Positions 1-6,797 of a stretch of 29,723 bases of DNA are shown one piece after another (the first letter of the stretch is position 1; every line of letters begins with the position of its first letter). The notes beneath the pieces were generated by a model, which was not told where the DNA came from, did no database searches, and worked only from the letters and a program-made list of their open reading frames with translations. Where the stretch lies: the NCBI GenBank assembly GCA_021771675.1, contig JAETOP010000049.1:1-29723 (forward strand), written 5' to 3'. This stretch comes from Oscillospiraceae bacterium (GTDB taxonomy: Bacteria > Bacillota_A > Clostridia > Oscillospirales > Oscillospiraceae). The position numbers and the translations under genes were made by a program.

Positions 1-332
1 TCCCGGATGCTGTCGGCGGCGGCCATCAGCTTTTCCGTGGGGTCTTCCCGCTTCCCCACGCACCGGGGGCAGGGGCAGCGGATGTTCGGCTCGTCCGGCT
101 TAAAATACTTGATTCTGGCCCAGAACGTGGAGCTTCCGGAAGCCTCCTGCTTCGGCCTGTCCAGCTTGGGAACCGTCCCGGCCACCGCACCCACCAGCCC
201 CTCCGCTCCGACCCCGTAGTCAGACCGGAACCGGGAGAGGGCCGCCTGGGTTTTAGGGCCGTCAACGCCATCGAAATAACCGGGGTCATAGCCCAGGTAG
301 GCCAGCAGGTGCTGTTGCTGCAATGTGGTCAT
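1..332 (-). CDS. Phage endolysin, N-terminal part (peptidoglycan-binding domain plus start of M15-type peptidase), cut by window edge
   Basis: The reading frame runs from an ATG at 332 off the left edge; 110 residues are visible. Residues 1-50 resemble a peptidoglycan-binding (PG_binding_1) repeat, with the motif YDPGYFDGVDGPKT followed by an F-R-x-D-Y-G helix. After a linker comes a FWARIKYF stretch and a Cys-rich RCPCPRC segment, which in VanY/M15-type phage lysins opens the zinc D-Ala-D-Ala carboxypeptidase domain. The catalytic His/Asp residues lie outside the window. A strong GGAGGAG ribosome site precedes the ATG, and the start overlaps the upstream stop by ATGA. Its place at the end of the tail genes fits a lysis gene. 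The frame is certain; the enzyme class is inferred from the family pattern. Confidence 0.72.
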   Translation of the reverse strand, partial: MTTLQQQHLLAYLGYDPGYFDGVDGPKTQAALSRFRSDYGVGAEGLVGAVAGTVPKLDRPKQEASGSSTFWARIKYFKPDEPNIRCPCPRCVGKREDPTEKLMAAADSIR

Positions 333-775
333 GATTGCACCTCCTCCCACAGCGACGGAAAATCTTCGGCGTCATATACGGTATTATCCGCCAGGCAGCG
401 GTACACCGTGCCCTCCGCCCCACGGTAGCACTCCCCGGTCATGTACATGCCGGACGTACCATAGGGGGAAACCCAGGGCTTTGCCATCGCCGGGTTCTTG
501 GTGTGGCACAGTCCCCACAGCGCCCGCAGATCAGCAGGCTGCCCGGGGTGGGCGGCGCTGTCATAGGGCTGGAGCAGCTGCCACACCTGGCCGCCATCCG
601 CCACCGGCGACCCCACCGGCCAGTCGGTATAGTTCTTCCCTGCCACAAACACCGGCACATCCTTTTCCCGGTCAATGATCTCCGTGCCGGTCAGAGCAGC
701 GGCCCTCTGCCGCAAATCCAGGGCATGCGCCCGTCCCTGCCGGTACATGATTTCCTTTCGTTCTTCCTGATTCAC
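329..775 (-). CDS. Phage tail-associated protein, possible carbohydrate-binding module
   Basis: This 148-residue protein has an N-terminal helix (about 1-30) and then a compact domain rich in Trp, Tyr and Gly. Visible pieces are VWQLLQPYDSA, ALWGLCHTKNP, PWVSPYGTSGMY and a C-terminal YRCLADNTVYDAEDFPSLWEEV. The last piece resembles the short aromatic CBM5/12-type fold found in phage tail and lysis proteins. It is coupled by ATGA overlaps to the gene before it (start 775) and the endolysin after it (stop 329). A role in binding the cell wall near the tail tip or with the endolysin is plausible, but no catalytic motif is visible. Alternative: an uncharacterised tail-fibre accessory protein. Confidence 0.6.
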   Translation of the reverse strand: MNQEERKEIMYRQGRAHALDLRQRAAALTGTEIIDREKDVPVFVAGKNYTDWPVGSPVADGGQVWQLLQPYDSAAHPGQPADLRALWGLCHTKNPAMAKPWVSPYGTSGMYMTGECYRGAEGTVYRCLADNTVYDAEDFPSLWEEVQS

Positions 776-1035
776 AGGCTGTTCACCCCTTCCCGATATG
801 CTTCATCCAAATCACCAATCTGCTGACGCAGGGCGGCGATCTCAGCCAATGCCGCTTCCAGCGGCGTCAAAACTTCTGCGCCGTCCCTGTAAAATTTCCC
901 CTCCGAATAGGTATCCCCGATTCCAACAGGCCGGTCGGCCGGGTCTTTCAGGCTGTCCGTCTCCGGCTCTGCTTCGCTGCACCAGATCATATTGGTCACT
1001 GTGCCGTCATCCAGCACCGCCATTGTCTTTGCCAT
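772..1035 (-). CDS. Small phage tail protein with C-terminal coiled coil
   Basis: This 87-residue protein starts at the ATG at 1035 (MAKTMAVLDDG), chosen over a GTG at 1044 because an AGGTGG ribosome site lies 5 bases before it. An N-terminal beta-rich half contains WCSEAEPETDSLKDPADRPVGIGDTYSEGKFYRDG in pieces, and the C-terminal third (from about 58) is a predicted coiled coil (LEAALAEIAALRQQIGDLDEA). Proteins of this plan commonly sit beside receptor-binding proteins in Clostridia phages and have no assigned function. It lies just downstream of the glycine-rich adhesin gene and overlaps the next gene by ATGA, so it belongs to the tail cassette. Confidence 0.6.
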   Translation of the reverse strand: MAKTMAVLDDGTVTNMIWCSEAEPETDSLKDPADRPVGIGDTYSEGKFYRDGAEVLTPLEAALAEIAALRQQIGDLDEAYREGVNSL

Positions 1036-1044
1036 ACAATCCAC

Positions 1045-2196
1045 CTACCTTTTGTTACGAATGACGACAATTCCGGAACCGCCAGCGCCAGCCTGCTCTA
1101 CAGTAGCTCCGTTTGCGCTGCCGCCAGCGCCTCCGCTTCCGGTATTGGCGGGACCGGCAGGATTGCCGTATCCGCCGCCGCCAGAGCTGTTAACAGCGCC
1201 TTGGTGTGCCGGGGTACCCGTATTGTCAGCACCGTTGCCGTTGCCGCCGCCGGATGCGCCGCCGGCACAGTACCGCTTTGCGCCGGAAGCGCCAAATTCC
1301 CGTGTGGTGCTTCCAATGCCCGTGCCAGGTGTCTTGGCGTTATTACCCGTCACATTACCGTTACTTCCGTCTTCGCCGCCCACGGAGCCTGCGACTACGG
1401 CCCATGTACCGGCGGAGCCGCCGGAACCACCGTTTCCGCCGTTTGCACTCGTTGCGCCCTTGCCGCCGTTTGCGGTGGAGCCGAAGGCAGTCGTTGCGCC
1501 GCCGTCCTTGCCCACTGCGCCGCCTGCGCCAACTGTGATGGTATAGAACGATGATGTGGACACACTGACATTTTTGCTCGTTTTCATGTATCCGCCGCCG
1601 CCCCCGCCGGAGCCATAGCGATAATAAGTAGCATCACGGCCGCCAGCACCAGCAGCAGCGCCGCCCCCGCCGCCGCCAGCCAGGAATACGTCAATTCCGT
1701 TTTCAGCCCCCCGCAGGTCGGTGAATTTCAGCGTACCGGATGTTAAAAACCGGATTTTCCAGTTTCCTGAACTCGTGGTAATGGGGTTGTCGTTATCGTC
1801 TACAATCTGGAAGCTGCCGGTATAGGTGAATGCCGGAATGGTAGAGAAGGTCAGCGTCACGGCATAATCGGTCTTGATGATCACGCTTTTTGTTGCCGTT
1901 TCGCTGCCTCTGACGATTTTTACAACCCAGGTGCCAGCTTCCAGCCCATGAAATGTGGCTGTGCCGCCGGTACCAACGGTCTTTGTTTCGGTCTTGCTGC
2001 CCTTTGTCACACTGGCAGTTACCCCAGCCGGGGCGGTAACGACCAGCGCTCCGCCTGCAGCACTTGCCGTGCCGGTGAGCTTCGCCCCGGATTTCCCATA
2101 GGCAGTGTACCCGGACAGAATTTTGTCCGCTGTGGCAGTTGCGCTGGATAAATCGATCAGGGTTTTGCCCCCGTAGACCACCTTGTTATAGGCCAT
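1045..2196 (-). CDS. Glycine-rich phage tail adhesin / receptor-binding protein
   Basis: This 383-residue protein starts at ATG 2196, with AGGAGG 8 bases upstream; a GTG nine bases earlier is less likely. Domains in order: an N-terminal module of about 45 residues (KVVYGGKTLIDL...KLTGT) shared with the neighbouring gene at 2212-2787; a small beta domain (about 50-120) with APAGVTASVTKGSKT and LEAGTWVVKIV, resembling a PEGA/Ig-like fold; a beta domain around 130-180; and about 190 residues of Gly/Ala/Asn/Ser-rich sequence ending in GGSGIVVIRNKR. Long glycine runs closing with GIVVIR are typical of polyglycine-type tail adhesins. It probably contacts the host surface. It has no catalytic motif. 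The glycine-rich half makes the DNA very GC-rich and repetitive. Confidence 0.72.
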   Translation of the reverse strand: MAYNKVVYGGKTLIDLSSATATADKILSGYTAYGKSGAKLTGTASAAGGALVVTAPAGVTASVTKGSKTETKTVGTGGTATFHGLEAGTWVVKIVRGSETATKSVIIKTDYAVTLTFSTIPAFTYTGSFQIVDDNDNPITTSSGNWKIRFLTSGTLKFTDLRGAENGIDVFLAGGGGGGAAAGAGGRDATYYRYGSGGGGGGYMKTSKNVSVSTSSFYTITVGAGGAVGKDGGATTAFGSTANGGKGATSANGGNGGSGGSAGTWAVVAGSVGGEDGSNGNVTGNNAKTPGTGIGSTTREFGASGAKRYCAGGASGGGNGNGADNTGTPAHQGAVNSSGGGGYGNPAGPANTGSGGAGGSANGATVEQAGAGGSGIVVIRNKR

Positions 2197-2211
2197 ATCG
2201 GCCACCTCCTA

Positions 2212-2787
2212 TCAGCCGATCGTGACCGTTGTTCCCCCTGCGGAATTCTCGCTTTCCGTGTACGGGATGGCCGCAACAGTCACCTGGGACAGATAATTGT
2301 AGTTGGAATCAGGCAGGACAGTCTGAGCGGTTTTGCTGGGGGTAACGGATTTGGACTGCGCCTTTACCCCCTCCGTGCCGCTCATGGTGCCCGCAACGCC
2401 CAGGATCGTCACGCCGCTGCGGATATTGGCCGCAATGATTTTTGCCTGCTCCGCTGCGTCAATCGTCACACCGCCGCCGCCGTTATGGTATCCCTGGGGG
2501 ATCGCTGCCTTTCCAGCCTTCGCTGTAATCGTCAGATTGACAGCGCCTTTATTTACCATGGTGCCCGTGACTTTCGCCCCATTTTTGTATGCTGTTTTGC
2601 CACTCAGGATTTCCGCCGCTCCTGCGGTGGCGTCCTGAGTATTGGCATCAAACGTACAGGTGCCGGTAATCGCTTCACCGTCTGCTCCATGGGCGGTAAT
2701 GCCGGCCAGCAGCTTGTCGGCCGCTACGGTATCGCCCGTCAAATCCATCAGAACTTCTTCACCAAAGACCACTTTGCTGTTTGCCAT
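2212..2787 (-). CDS. Phage tail protein built of repeated LTGD...TGT modules
   Basis: This 191-residue protein starts at ATG 2787 (MANSKVVFGE), after an AAAGGAG site. It holds about three copies of a roughly 40-residue repeat: KVVFGEEVLMDLTGDT...GEAITGT, then AAEILSGKTAYKNGAKVTGTM, then AANIRSGVTILGVAGTM. The C-terminus is Ser/Thr-rich and ends in AGGTTVTIG. The first module is paralogous to the N-terminus of the downstream adhesin at 1045-2196. Such modules occur in tail-fibre or tail-tip proteins of Firmicutes phages, where they may act as spacer or trimerisation units; that role is inferred. There are 13 bases between the stop of the preceding gene and this start. Confidence 0.6.
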   Translation of the reverse strand: MANSKVVFGEEVLMDLTGDTVAADKLLAGITAHGADGEAITGTCTFDANTQDATAGAAEILSGKTAYKNGAKVTGTMVNKGAVNLTITAKAGKAAIPQGYHNGGGGVTIDAAEQAKIIAANIRSGVTILGVAGTMSGTEGVKAQSKSVTPSKTAQTVLPDSNYNYLSQVTVAAIPYTESENSAGGTTVTIG

Positions 2788-2800
2788 GTTCTTTTCTCCT

Positions 2801-3403
2801 TTACGTAATTGATATTTCATCGGATTTCCCGATGTAAACCGTTTTGCCGCCGGATGGATTGCTGACCTCGAAATACGGTATTTTCCGCACCGTCAGGTTG
2901 TCCTCCATCAGCTTTTTGGCGGTGGGCAGGACAAACCCCTCCGGAGTTGGCGTTATCTGGTATTCCCCGCTGTACACCCCGTTCTTGATACCGGCAATCT
3001 CCCGTTCCACCGCTTCCAGCCGAAGCATCAGCTGCTCTGTAATGCCCGGGGTGGGCTCCGCTCCTTCCGTCCCCTCAATGTCCGCCACCGAGGGCTTCAC
3101 CACGCCGCAGAAGGCCCAATTGGTGGGGATTCGCAGCTTCCACCCGGAATCCCAGCCGTCCAGGCCGCATTCCAGCTTCTGCCCTCCCACCAGGCACTCG
3201 AAGGGGAGGGTTGCCCGATTCTCTCCATCCAGAATCACCTGGCGAACCACCTGGGCGCAGCGCACCTTCAATGTTTTTGTCAGTCCTTCCCAGGCCTCGT
3301 CACATTCCACGCTGACCGGAATGCCCACCATCCCCGCCGTGACAGGCCCCTCCACCCTGGCCCTCGCCATGCCGCCCCGGCAATAAAGTGTGATTGCTGT
3401 CAT
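2801..3403 (-). CDS. Phage tail/adhesin-complex protein, function unknown
   Basis: This 200-residue protein starts at ATG 3403 with a GAGGTG ribosome site. The first 100 residues look like a beta-sandwich: alternating hydrophobic strands, GPVTAGMVGIPVSVECDEAWEG, and a Trp-rich GLDGWDSGWKLRIPTNW. A short helix follows (TEQLMLRLEAVEREIAGIKNG), and then a C-terminal segment ending EVSNPSGGKTVYIGKSDEISIT. This plan (N-terminal strand domain, trimeric-type helix, C-terminal tail) is often seen in upper-fibre or baseplate-type proteins of Gram-positive phages. It sits inside the tail cassette and is translated in the same direction. I do not recognise a named family. Confidence 0.55.
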   Translation of the reverse strand: MTAITLYCRGGMARARVEGPVTAGMVGIPVSVECDEAWEGLTKTLKVRCAQVVRQVILDGENRATLPFECLVGGQKLECGLDGWDSGWKLRIPTNWAFCGVVKPSVADIEGTEGAEPTPGITEQLMLRLEAVEREIAGIKNGVYSGEYQITPTPEGFVLPTAKKLMEDNLTVRKIPYFEVSNPSGGKTVYIGKSDEISIT

Positions 3404-3458
3404 TTATTCACCTCATTCTTCATTCAGATTCAGCTGCTCCCGCAGCTGCCGGATACAT

Positions 3459-4892
3459 TCATCCACATATGCTCACAGCTCCCGGCTTCTTGGCCCGCAT
3501 TCCGATGCCCACGGCCCTGGTGGCCCGGCACAAATCCAGCAGGGCAAAAGCCACGCTCACCAGCACGGTATCGCTCCCGCCGGTGCAGAAGCTGTCCTGG
3601 ACCTGGATTTGACAGTCGTAGCCCGTGTCCACCCCGGCGGGAAGGATCACCTGCCCACCGGTGACGGTGAAGTGACCGGCATAGTCCGTCAGGGTCACCT
3701 GCTGGGCAGATCCGCCGCCGTGGACGGTGCGGACTGCCTTGTACTGGGCGGTGTTGCCCGTCAGAGCCGTGACCCCGGCGTCGAAGACCAGCTTCAGCCA
3801 GGCCCCGTCGGGCTGGACGTTCCCCCCTTCGTCGCAGCGCACCGCCTCCCGGATGAGGGCCCAGGGCTTTTTGTAGGCCAGGACGGTGACGGCGGTATTT
3901 TGGGAGGCGGTTCTGTCCCGGCTGTCCGTCACCGTCACGGTGATGCCCACGCTGCCGCTGTCCTCCAGGGCAAAGGCGACCTGCTCCCCGCTGCCCGTGA
4001 GCTTTCCGCATTTGACGCTGACGCTCCGGATGGTGGAACCATAGGCCCCCGCCGCCTGGGTGGTTACCTTAGCCTGGCTCTGGCCCTGGATGAAGCCCCC
4101 GTAGACGGCGGCGTAGCCCATCCGATCCTCCACCGCCACCGTCAGGCTGGGGGTCACGCTTCCCGGAATGGGGCAGAGGAGCTCCGTGTCCCGGCTCCCC
4201 GCCTGGGTTTCCCCCAGGAAGGTGGTCACCGTCAGCACCACCTTGACCCGGGTATCCGCCGGAGCCTGGAAGGAAAGCTCCAGGGGAGGCGTCCAGCGAA
4301 GCTCTTGCGCCTTCGTCCGCTCCGCCAGGGTGCCGGAGGCCGTGCCGCAGCGCCAGGTAATCGTATCCTCAAAATCCGCCGAGGCCCGGGTCAAAACCAT
4401 CACCAGCTCCTGCCCCAACGCCGCCCCCGTGACCTCCAGAGCGGAGGTTCGGGGGATTTGGGGAAGGTCCGCCGTCCCCGAGCCCACCCCGCTGTCCCGG
4501 ACGGCCTCATAGAAGTACAGGCTGATTGCCAGGGAGATGGTAATCCGGGCGTTTCCGTCGGCCCCGTGCTCTGCCGTCATGTCTTTGGTTTTGAAACCGA
4601 TGGCCCAGCCGCCGTGGGGGCCGTCCACGCCGCCCCCGCCGAAAGCCTGGCTGCTGACGGCGGCAGAGCAGGCATAGGTATCGCCCATGGTCATGGTGAC
4701 GGCCTCCACCCCGTTTACCCGAATGGAACCCAGGAAGGCCATGGTGGTAGGCTGGAGGGTGGTCAGGGCCTTGAGCTCCACCCTGGTAATGCGAACCACC
4801 GACCGGTTCTGCGCCACATCCCCCTCCACCTGGTACGTCACCCGGGCCATGTACCCCCCGCACCTGAACTCCGTGCTTGCTGTAGTTGCCAA
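3459..4892 (-). CDS. Large phage tail/fibre protein, DUF859-like; C-terminus possibly shifted
   Basis: This 477-residue, beta-rich protein apparently starts with TTG at 4892, with GGGGGGA just upstream. A later ATG at 4850 would remove the first predicted strands and has a worse ribosome site. The sequence is a series of Ig/fibronectin-like sheets (SVVRITRVELKA, TVTVTDSRDRTASQNTAVTVLAYKKP, GYDCQIQVQDSF) and ends in AVGIGMRAKKPGAVSICG. That closing pattern (GIGM...KPG) is seen near the C-terminus of DUF859-type siphovirus tail proteins, where a short extra tail usually follows. Here the frame stops at 3459, but another frame continues to 3413 with a convincing tail, so the gene may carry a frameshift. 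Product role (tail fibre or spike) is inferred. Confidence 0.65.
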   Translation of the reverse strand: MATTASTEFRCGGYMARVTYQVEGDVAQNRSVVRITRVELKALTTLQPTTMAFLGSIRVNGVEAVTMTMGDTYACSAAVSSQAFGGGGVDGPHGGWAIGFKTKDMTAEHGADGNARITISLAISLYFYEAVRDSGVGSGTADLPQIPRTSALEVTGAALGQELVMVLTRASADFEDTITWRCGTASGTLAERTKAQELRWTPPLELSFQAPADTRVKVVLTVTTFLGETQAGSRDTELLCPIPGSVTPSLTVAVEDRMGYAAVYGGFIQGQSQAKVTTQAAGAYGSTIRSVSVKCGKLTGSGEQVAFALEDSGSVGITVTVTDSRDRTASQNTAVTVLAYKKPWALIREAVRCDEGGNVQPDGAWLKLVFDAGVTALTGNTAQYKAVRTVHGGGSAQQVTLTDYAGHFTVTGGQVILPAGVDTGYDCQIQVQDSFCTGGSDTVLVSVAFALLDLCRATRAVGIGMRAKKPGAVSICG

Positions 4893-4908
4893 ATCAGTCC
4901 CCCCATTC

Positions 4909-5685
4909 CTATTTGGACAGCTGGTCGCTGAGCCGCTTGCCCATCAGCAGACCGCCCAGGACTGCCGCCAGAGGCTTCCAGGAGATGCCCTTTTTCTCCT
5001 CTTTTTCCTGCTTCTTGGAGGAGACGTAAACAGTATTATTGCTGCCGCCGGTGACCTGGGGATGCTCCGCCTCCCATTTCTGGTCGTAGCGGCGGCGGTC
5101 TTCATCATACTCCTGCTGCCACTTCCAGTCGGCCACCTCGTCCCGGTAGGCGTGGTAGTCGGTATCCCGCTCATCGGTGTAGCGCTGCCAGAGCTGCTCC
5201 GCCTCCTTCTGCCAGGCGGACAGGCCGTCCTGATACTGCCGGTATTCCTGCTGCTTTGCCCCGGAGAGCAGGTCGTATTTCTGCTGCAAGGTCTGACTCT
5301 GGAGCTGGTACTGGCCCATGGCCAGGTTGTAAAGCTCCGGAATCCGATCCGCCAGGCTGCTCAGCTCCCGGTGGTAGGCCTGCTGCCCCACCGTATTGGC
5401 GTAGGAATTGCCATAGCCCCCGGTGAGGGCGGCGGCCCGGCCCAGGGTATCCTCCATGGCCAGGCGGCCCTGCTGCACCGCCTGGTTCCGGTACTGCCGG
5501 TACAGGGCGTCCCCCGCCAGATTGTAGTGGAAATCCTCCCGGTTTGTGATTCGGTCCATCACCTGCTGTAGGCGATCATCATAGGCGGAGCTGAAGGTCT
5601 CGGGCTTCCTGCTTCCATGCTCCTCCACCGCCGAGAGGGCCTGCTGCACCTTCTGGGAGGCGGTGTATTCTTTCTTCTGCGTCAT
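4909..5685 (-). CDS. Phage protein rich in Gln/Tyr coiled coil; possible internal (ejection) virion protein
   Basis: The frame stays open into the upstream repeat, but the real start is probably the ATG at 5685 (MTQKKEYTAS), preceded by GGAG; in-frame ATGs at 5691 and 5697 are alternatives. The 258 residues include DALYRQYRNQAVQQGRLAMEDTLGRAAALTGGYGNSYANTVGQQAY, followed by long charged helices rich in Gln, Tyr, Trp and Asp (about 130-215). A C-terminal hydrophobic patch (PLAAVLGGLLMG) follows a KQEKEEKKG linker. This protein type is frequent in structural modules of Clostridia phages but poorly defined. The helical, amphipathic make-up and position among tail genes suggest an ejected internal protein, which I infer with low certainty. 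Confidence 0.55.
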   Translation of the reverse strand: MTQKKEYTASQKVQQALSAVEEHGSRKPETFSSAYDDRLQQVMDRITNREDFHYNLAGDALYRQYRNQAVQQGRLAMEDTLGRAAALTGGYGNSYANTVGQQAYHRELSSLADRIPELYNLAMGQYQLQSQTLQQKYDLLSGAKQQEYRQYQDGLSAWQKEAEQLWQRYTDERDTDYHAYRDEVADWKWQQEYDEDRRRYDQKWEAEHPQVTGGSNNTVYVSSKKQEKEEKKGISWKPLAAVLGGLLMGKRLSDQLSK

Positions 5686-5724
5686 ATTCATCTCCATTCC
5701 GCCGCCTTCCAGCGGCATTTTTTT

Positions 5725-6058
5725 GAGTGAGTGGTGTTGGGCTTTGAGCGTTCCGTTGAGCGGAACCAGGGAAAGGCTTTTGAGGAAGGCCCCCTGTGTA
5801 AGGGGGGCTGTCAGCGAAGCTGACTGGGGGACTGTGCAGTGAAATATTACGAATTTGCATGCAGTTGGGCGAAAAGGGAATACCGATCCACATTGGACTT
5901 CAAGAGCGGTTTCGTGCCTGCTGTACAGTCCCTCAGTCACGGCTTAGGCCGTGACAGCTCCCCTTGCACAGGGGAGCCTTTCTCAGAGGCCTTTACCCGC
6001 TCCCATTCAACGCACAGCCACAATATCTCACCCCAAGCCCCGTGCGACTCGCCGCCCG
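5725..6058. repeat. Composite dispersed intergenic repeat with two inverted copies
   Basis: This gene-free stretch holds two inverted copies of one element. The first runs from about 5743 to 5838 (GTTCCGTTGAGCGG...AAAGGC...TTTGAGGAAGGC... ending CTGGGGGACTG). The second, about 5925-6012, reads as its reverse complement (CAGTCCCTCAGTCACGG... to CCCATTCAACGC). The block ends at 6037-6058 with a truncated GTGCG-ACTCGCCGC element touching the stop codon of the gene at 6060. Similar units occur near 10350, 11560, 21730 and 29417. An apparent upstream extension of the 4909 reading frame through this repeat is not protein-coding. Confidence 0.75.
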
Positions 6059-6059
6059 C

Positions 6060-6797
6060 TTAGCGGATGCTCAAATGTCCATCCTTTCCCAGCTCCAGGC
6101 TGTATTCCCCCAGCCGCAGGAGCCGGACCGTCAGGCTGTCCCCTGTAATTTCCCGCACTGCCGCAGCGGTGACATGGAGCCGCCGGTCGCTGATATAGGC
6201 CACCTCGATGTCATTGCAGTCATAGAAGGACAGCTTCTCGGCGGTGAGCCGGGCGAATTTCTGAAATTGGATGACCCCGTTCTCCCAAGTCTGCTGGCCA
6301 ATCTCCACGCCGTAGACGCTTCTGCCCTCTTCCTCCCCCAGCAGCCCTGTGCGGATGCTGGCATTCACCTCCAGCATCGCCGATTGCAGCCCCTCCACCG
6401 CCGTCTCCAATTGCTGTACGTTGGAAAATTTTTGGGTCAGCTCCTGGGAATTGGCGGTGAACCGCTGCTCTGTCTCCTGCTGGAAGGTGCCGAACTGGGA
6501 CTGGGCCACATATCTTCCCCGCAGATTTCTTTCCACCTCCTGCTGGAAGTGTTGGGTCAAGTCGGCGCTTTTGATAATCAGGGCCTTGATGGCGGAAAAA
6601 TTCACGGTCTGGGCCTGGTTTTTGACCCCAGCGGTGGGGACGGTGGGGACGGCGGGAGTACTGCTCTGCTGGGAAAGACTGTCAAAGGCGATTTGCAGCT
6701 GCTGGGCCAGGGAGAACAGATAATTCTGTATCCGGTGCAGCTGCTCTGTCTCGGTGCCGCCGGAAAGCTCCGGCAGGCGAATCTCCACCCCCGTCAA
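6060..6797 (-). CDS. Phage tail protein with coiled coil and C-terminal beta domain
   Basis: This 245-residue protein starts with a TTG at 6797 that overlaps the nozzle gene's TGA; GGGAG lies about 9 bases before it. Residues 20-50 and 75-160 are helical and Gln-rich (HRIQNYLFSLAQQLQIAF; FQQETEQRFTANSQELTQKFSNVQQLE), typical of a trimeric fibre shaft. The C-terminal part (about 165-245) contains VYGVEIGQQTWENG, FARLTAEKLSFYDCNDIEVAYISDRRLHV and RLGEYSLELGKDGHLSIR. This strand-rich pattern is common at the end of phage baseplate or tail-spike proteins. Translational coupling to the nozzle gene suggests it attaches to the distal tail. The exact role, fibre or plug, is unknown. Confidence 0.62.
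   Translation of the reverse strand: MTGVEIRLPELSGGTETEQLHRIQNYLFSLAQQLQIAFDSLSQQSSTPAVPTVPTAGVKNQAQTVNFSAIKALIIKSADLTQHFQQEVERNLRGRYVAQSQFGTFQQETEQRFTANSQELTQKFSNVQQLETAVEGLQSAMLEVNASIRTGLLGEEEGRSVYGVEIGQQTWENGVIQFQKFARLTAEKLSFYDCNDIEVAYISDRRLHVTAAAVREITGDSLTVRLLRLGEYSLELGKDGHLSIR

Noticed and set aside
3390..4931. 513-residue open frame on the plus strand
   Set aside because: It is a GC-rich shadow of the tail-fibre gene at 3459-4892, with His/Gly/Pro-rich unnatural composition and no ribosome site.
5697..5940. Upstream extension of the 4909-5685 gene to 343 residues
   Set aside because: The added 85 residues are a translation of the dispersed repeat (VPQSASLTAPLTQG-type), and a good ribosome site precedes the later ATG.
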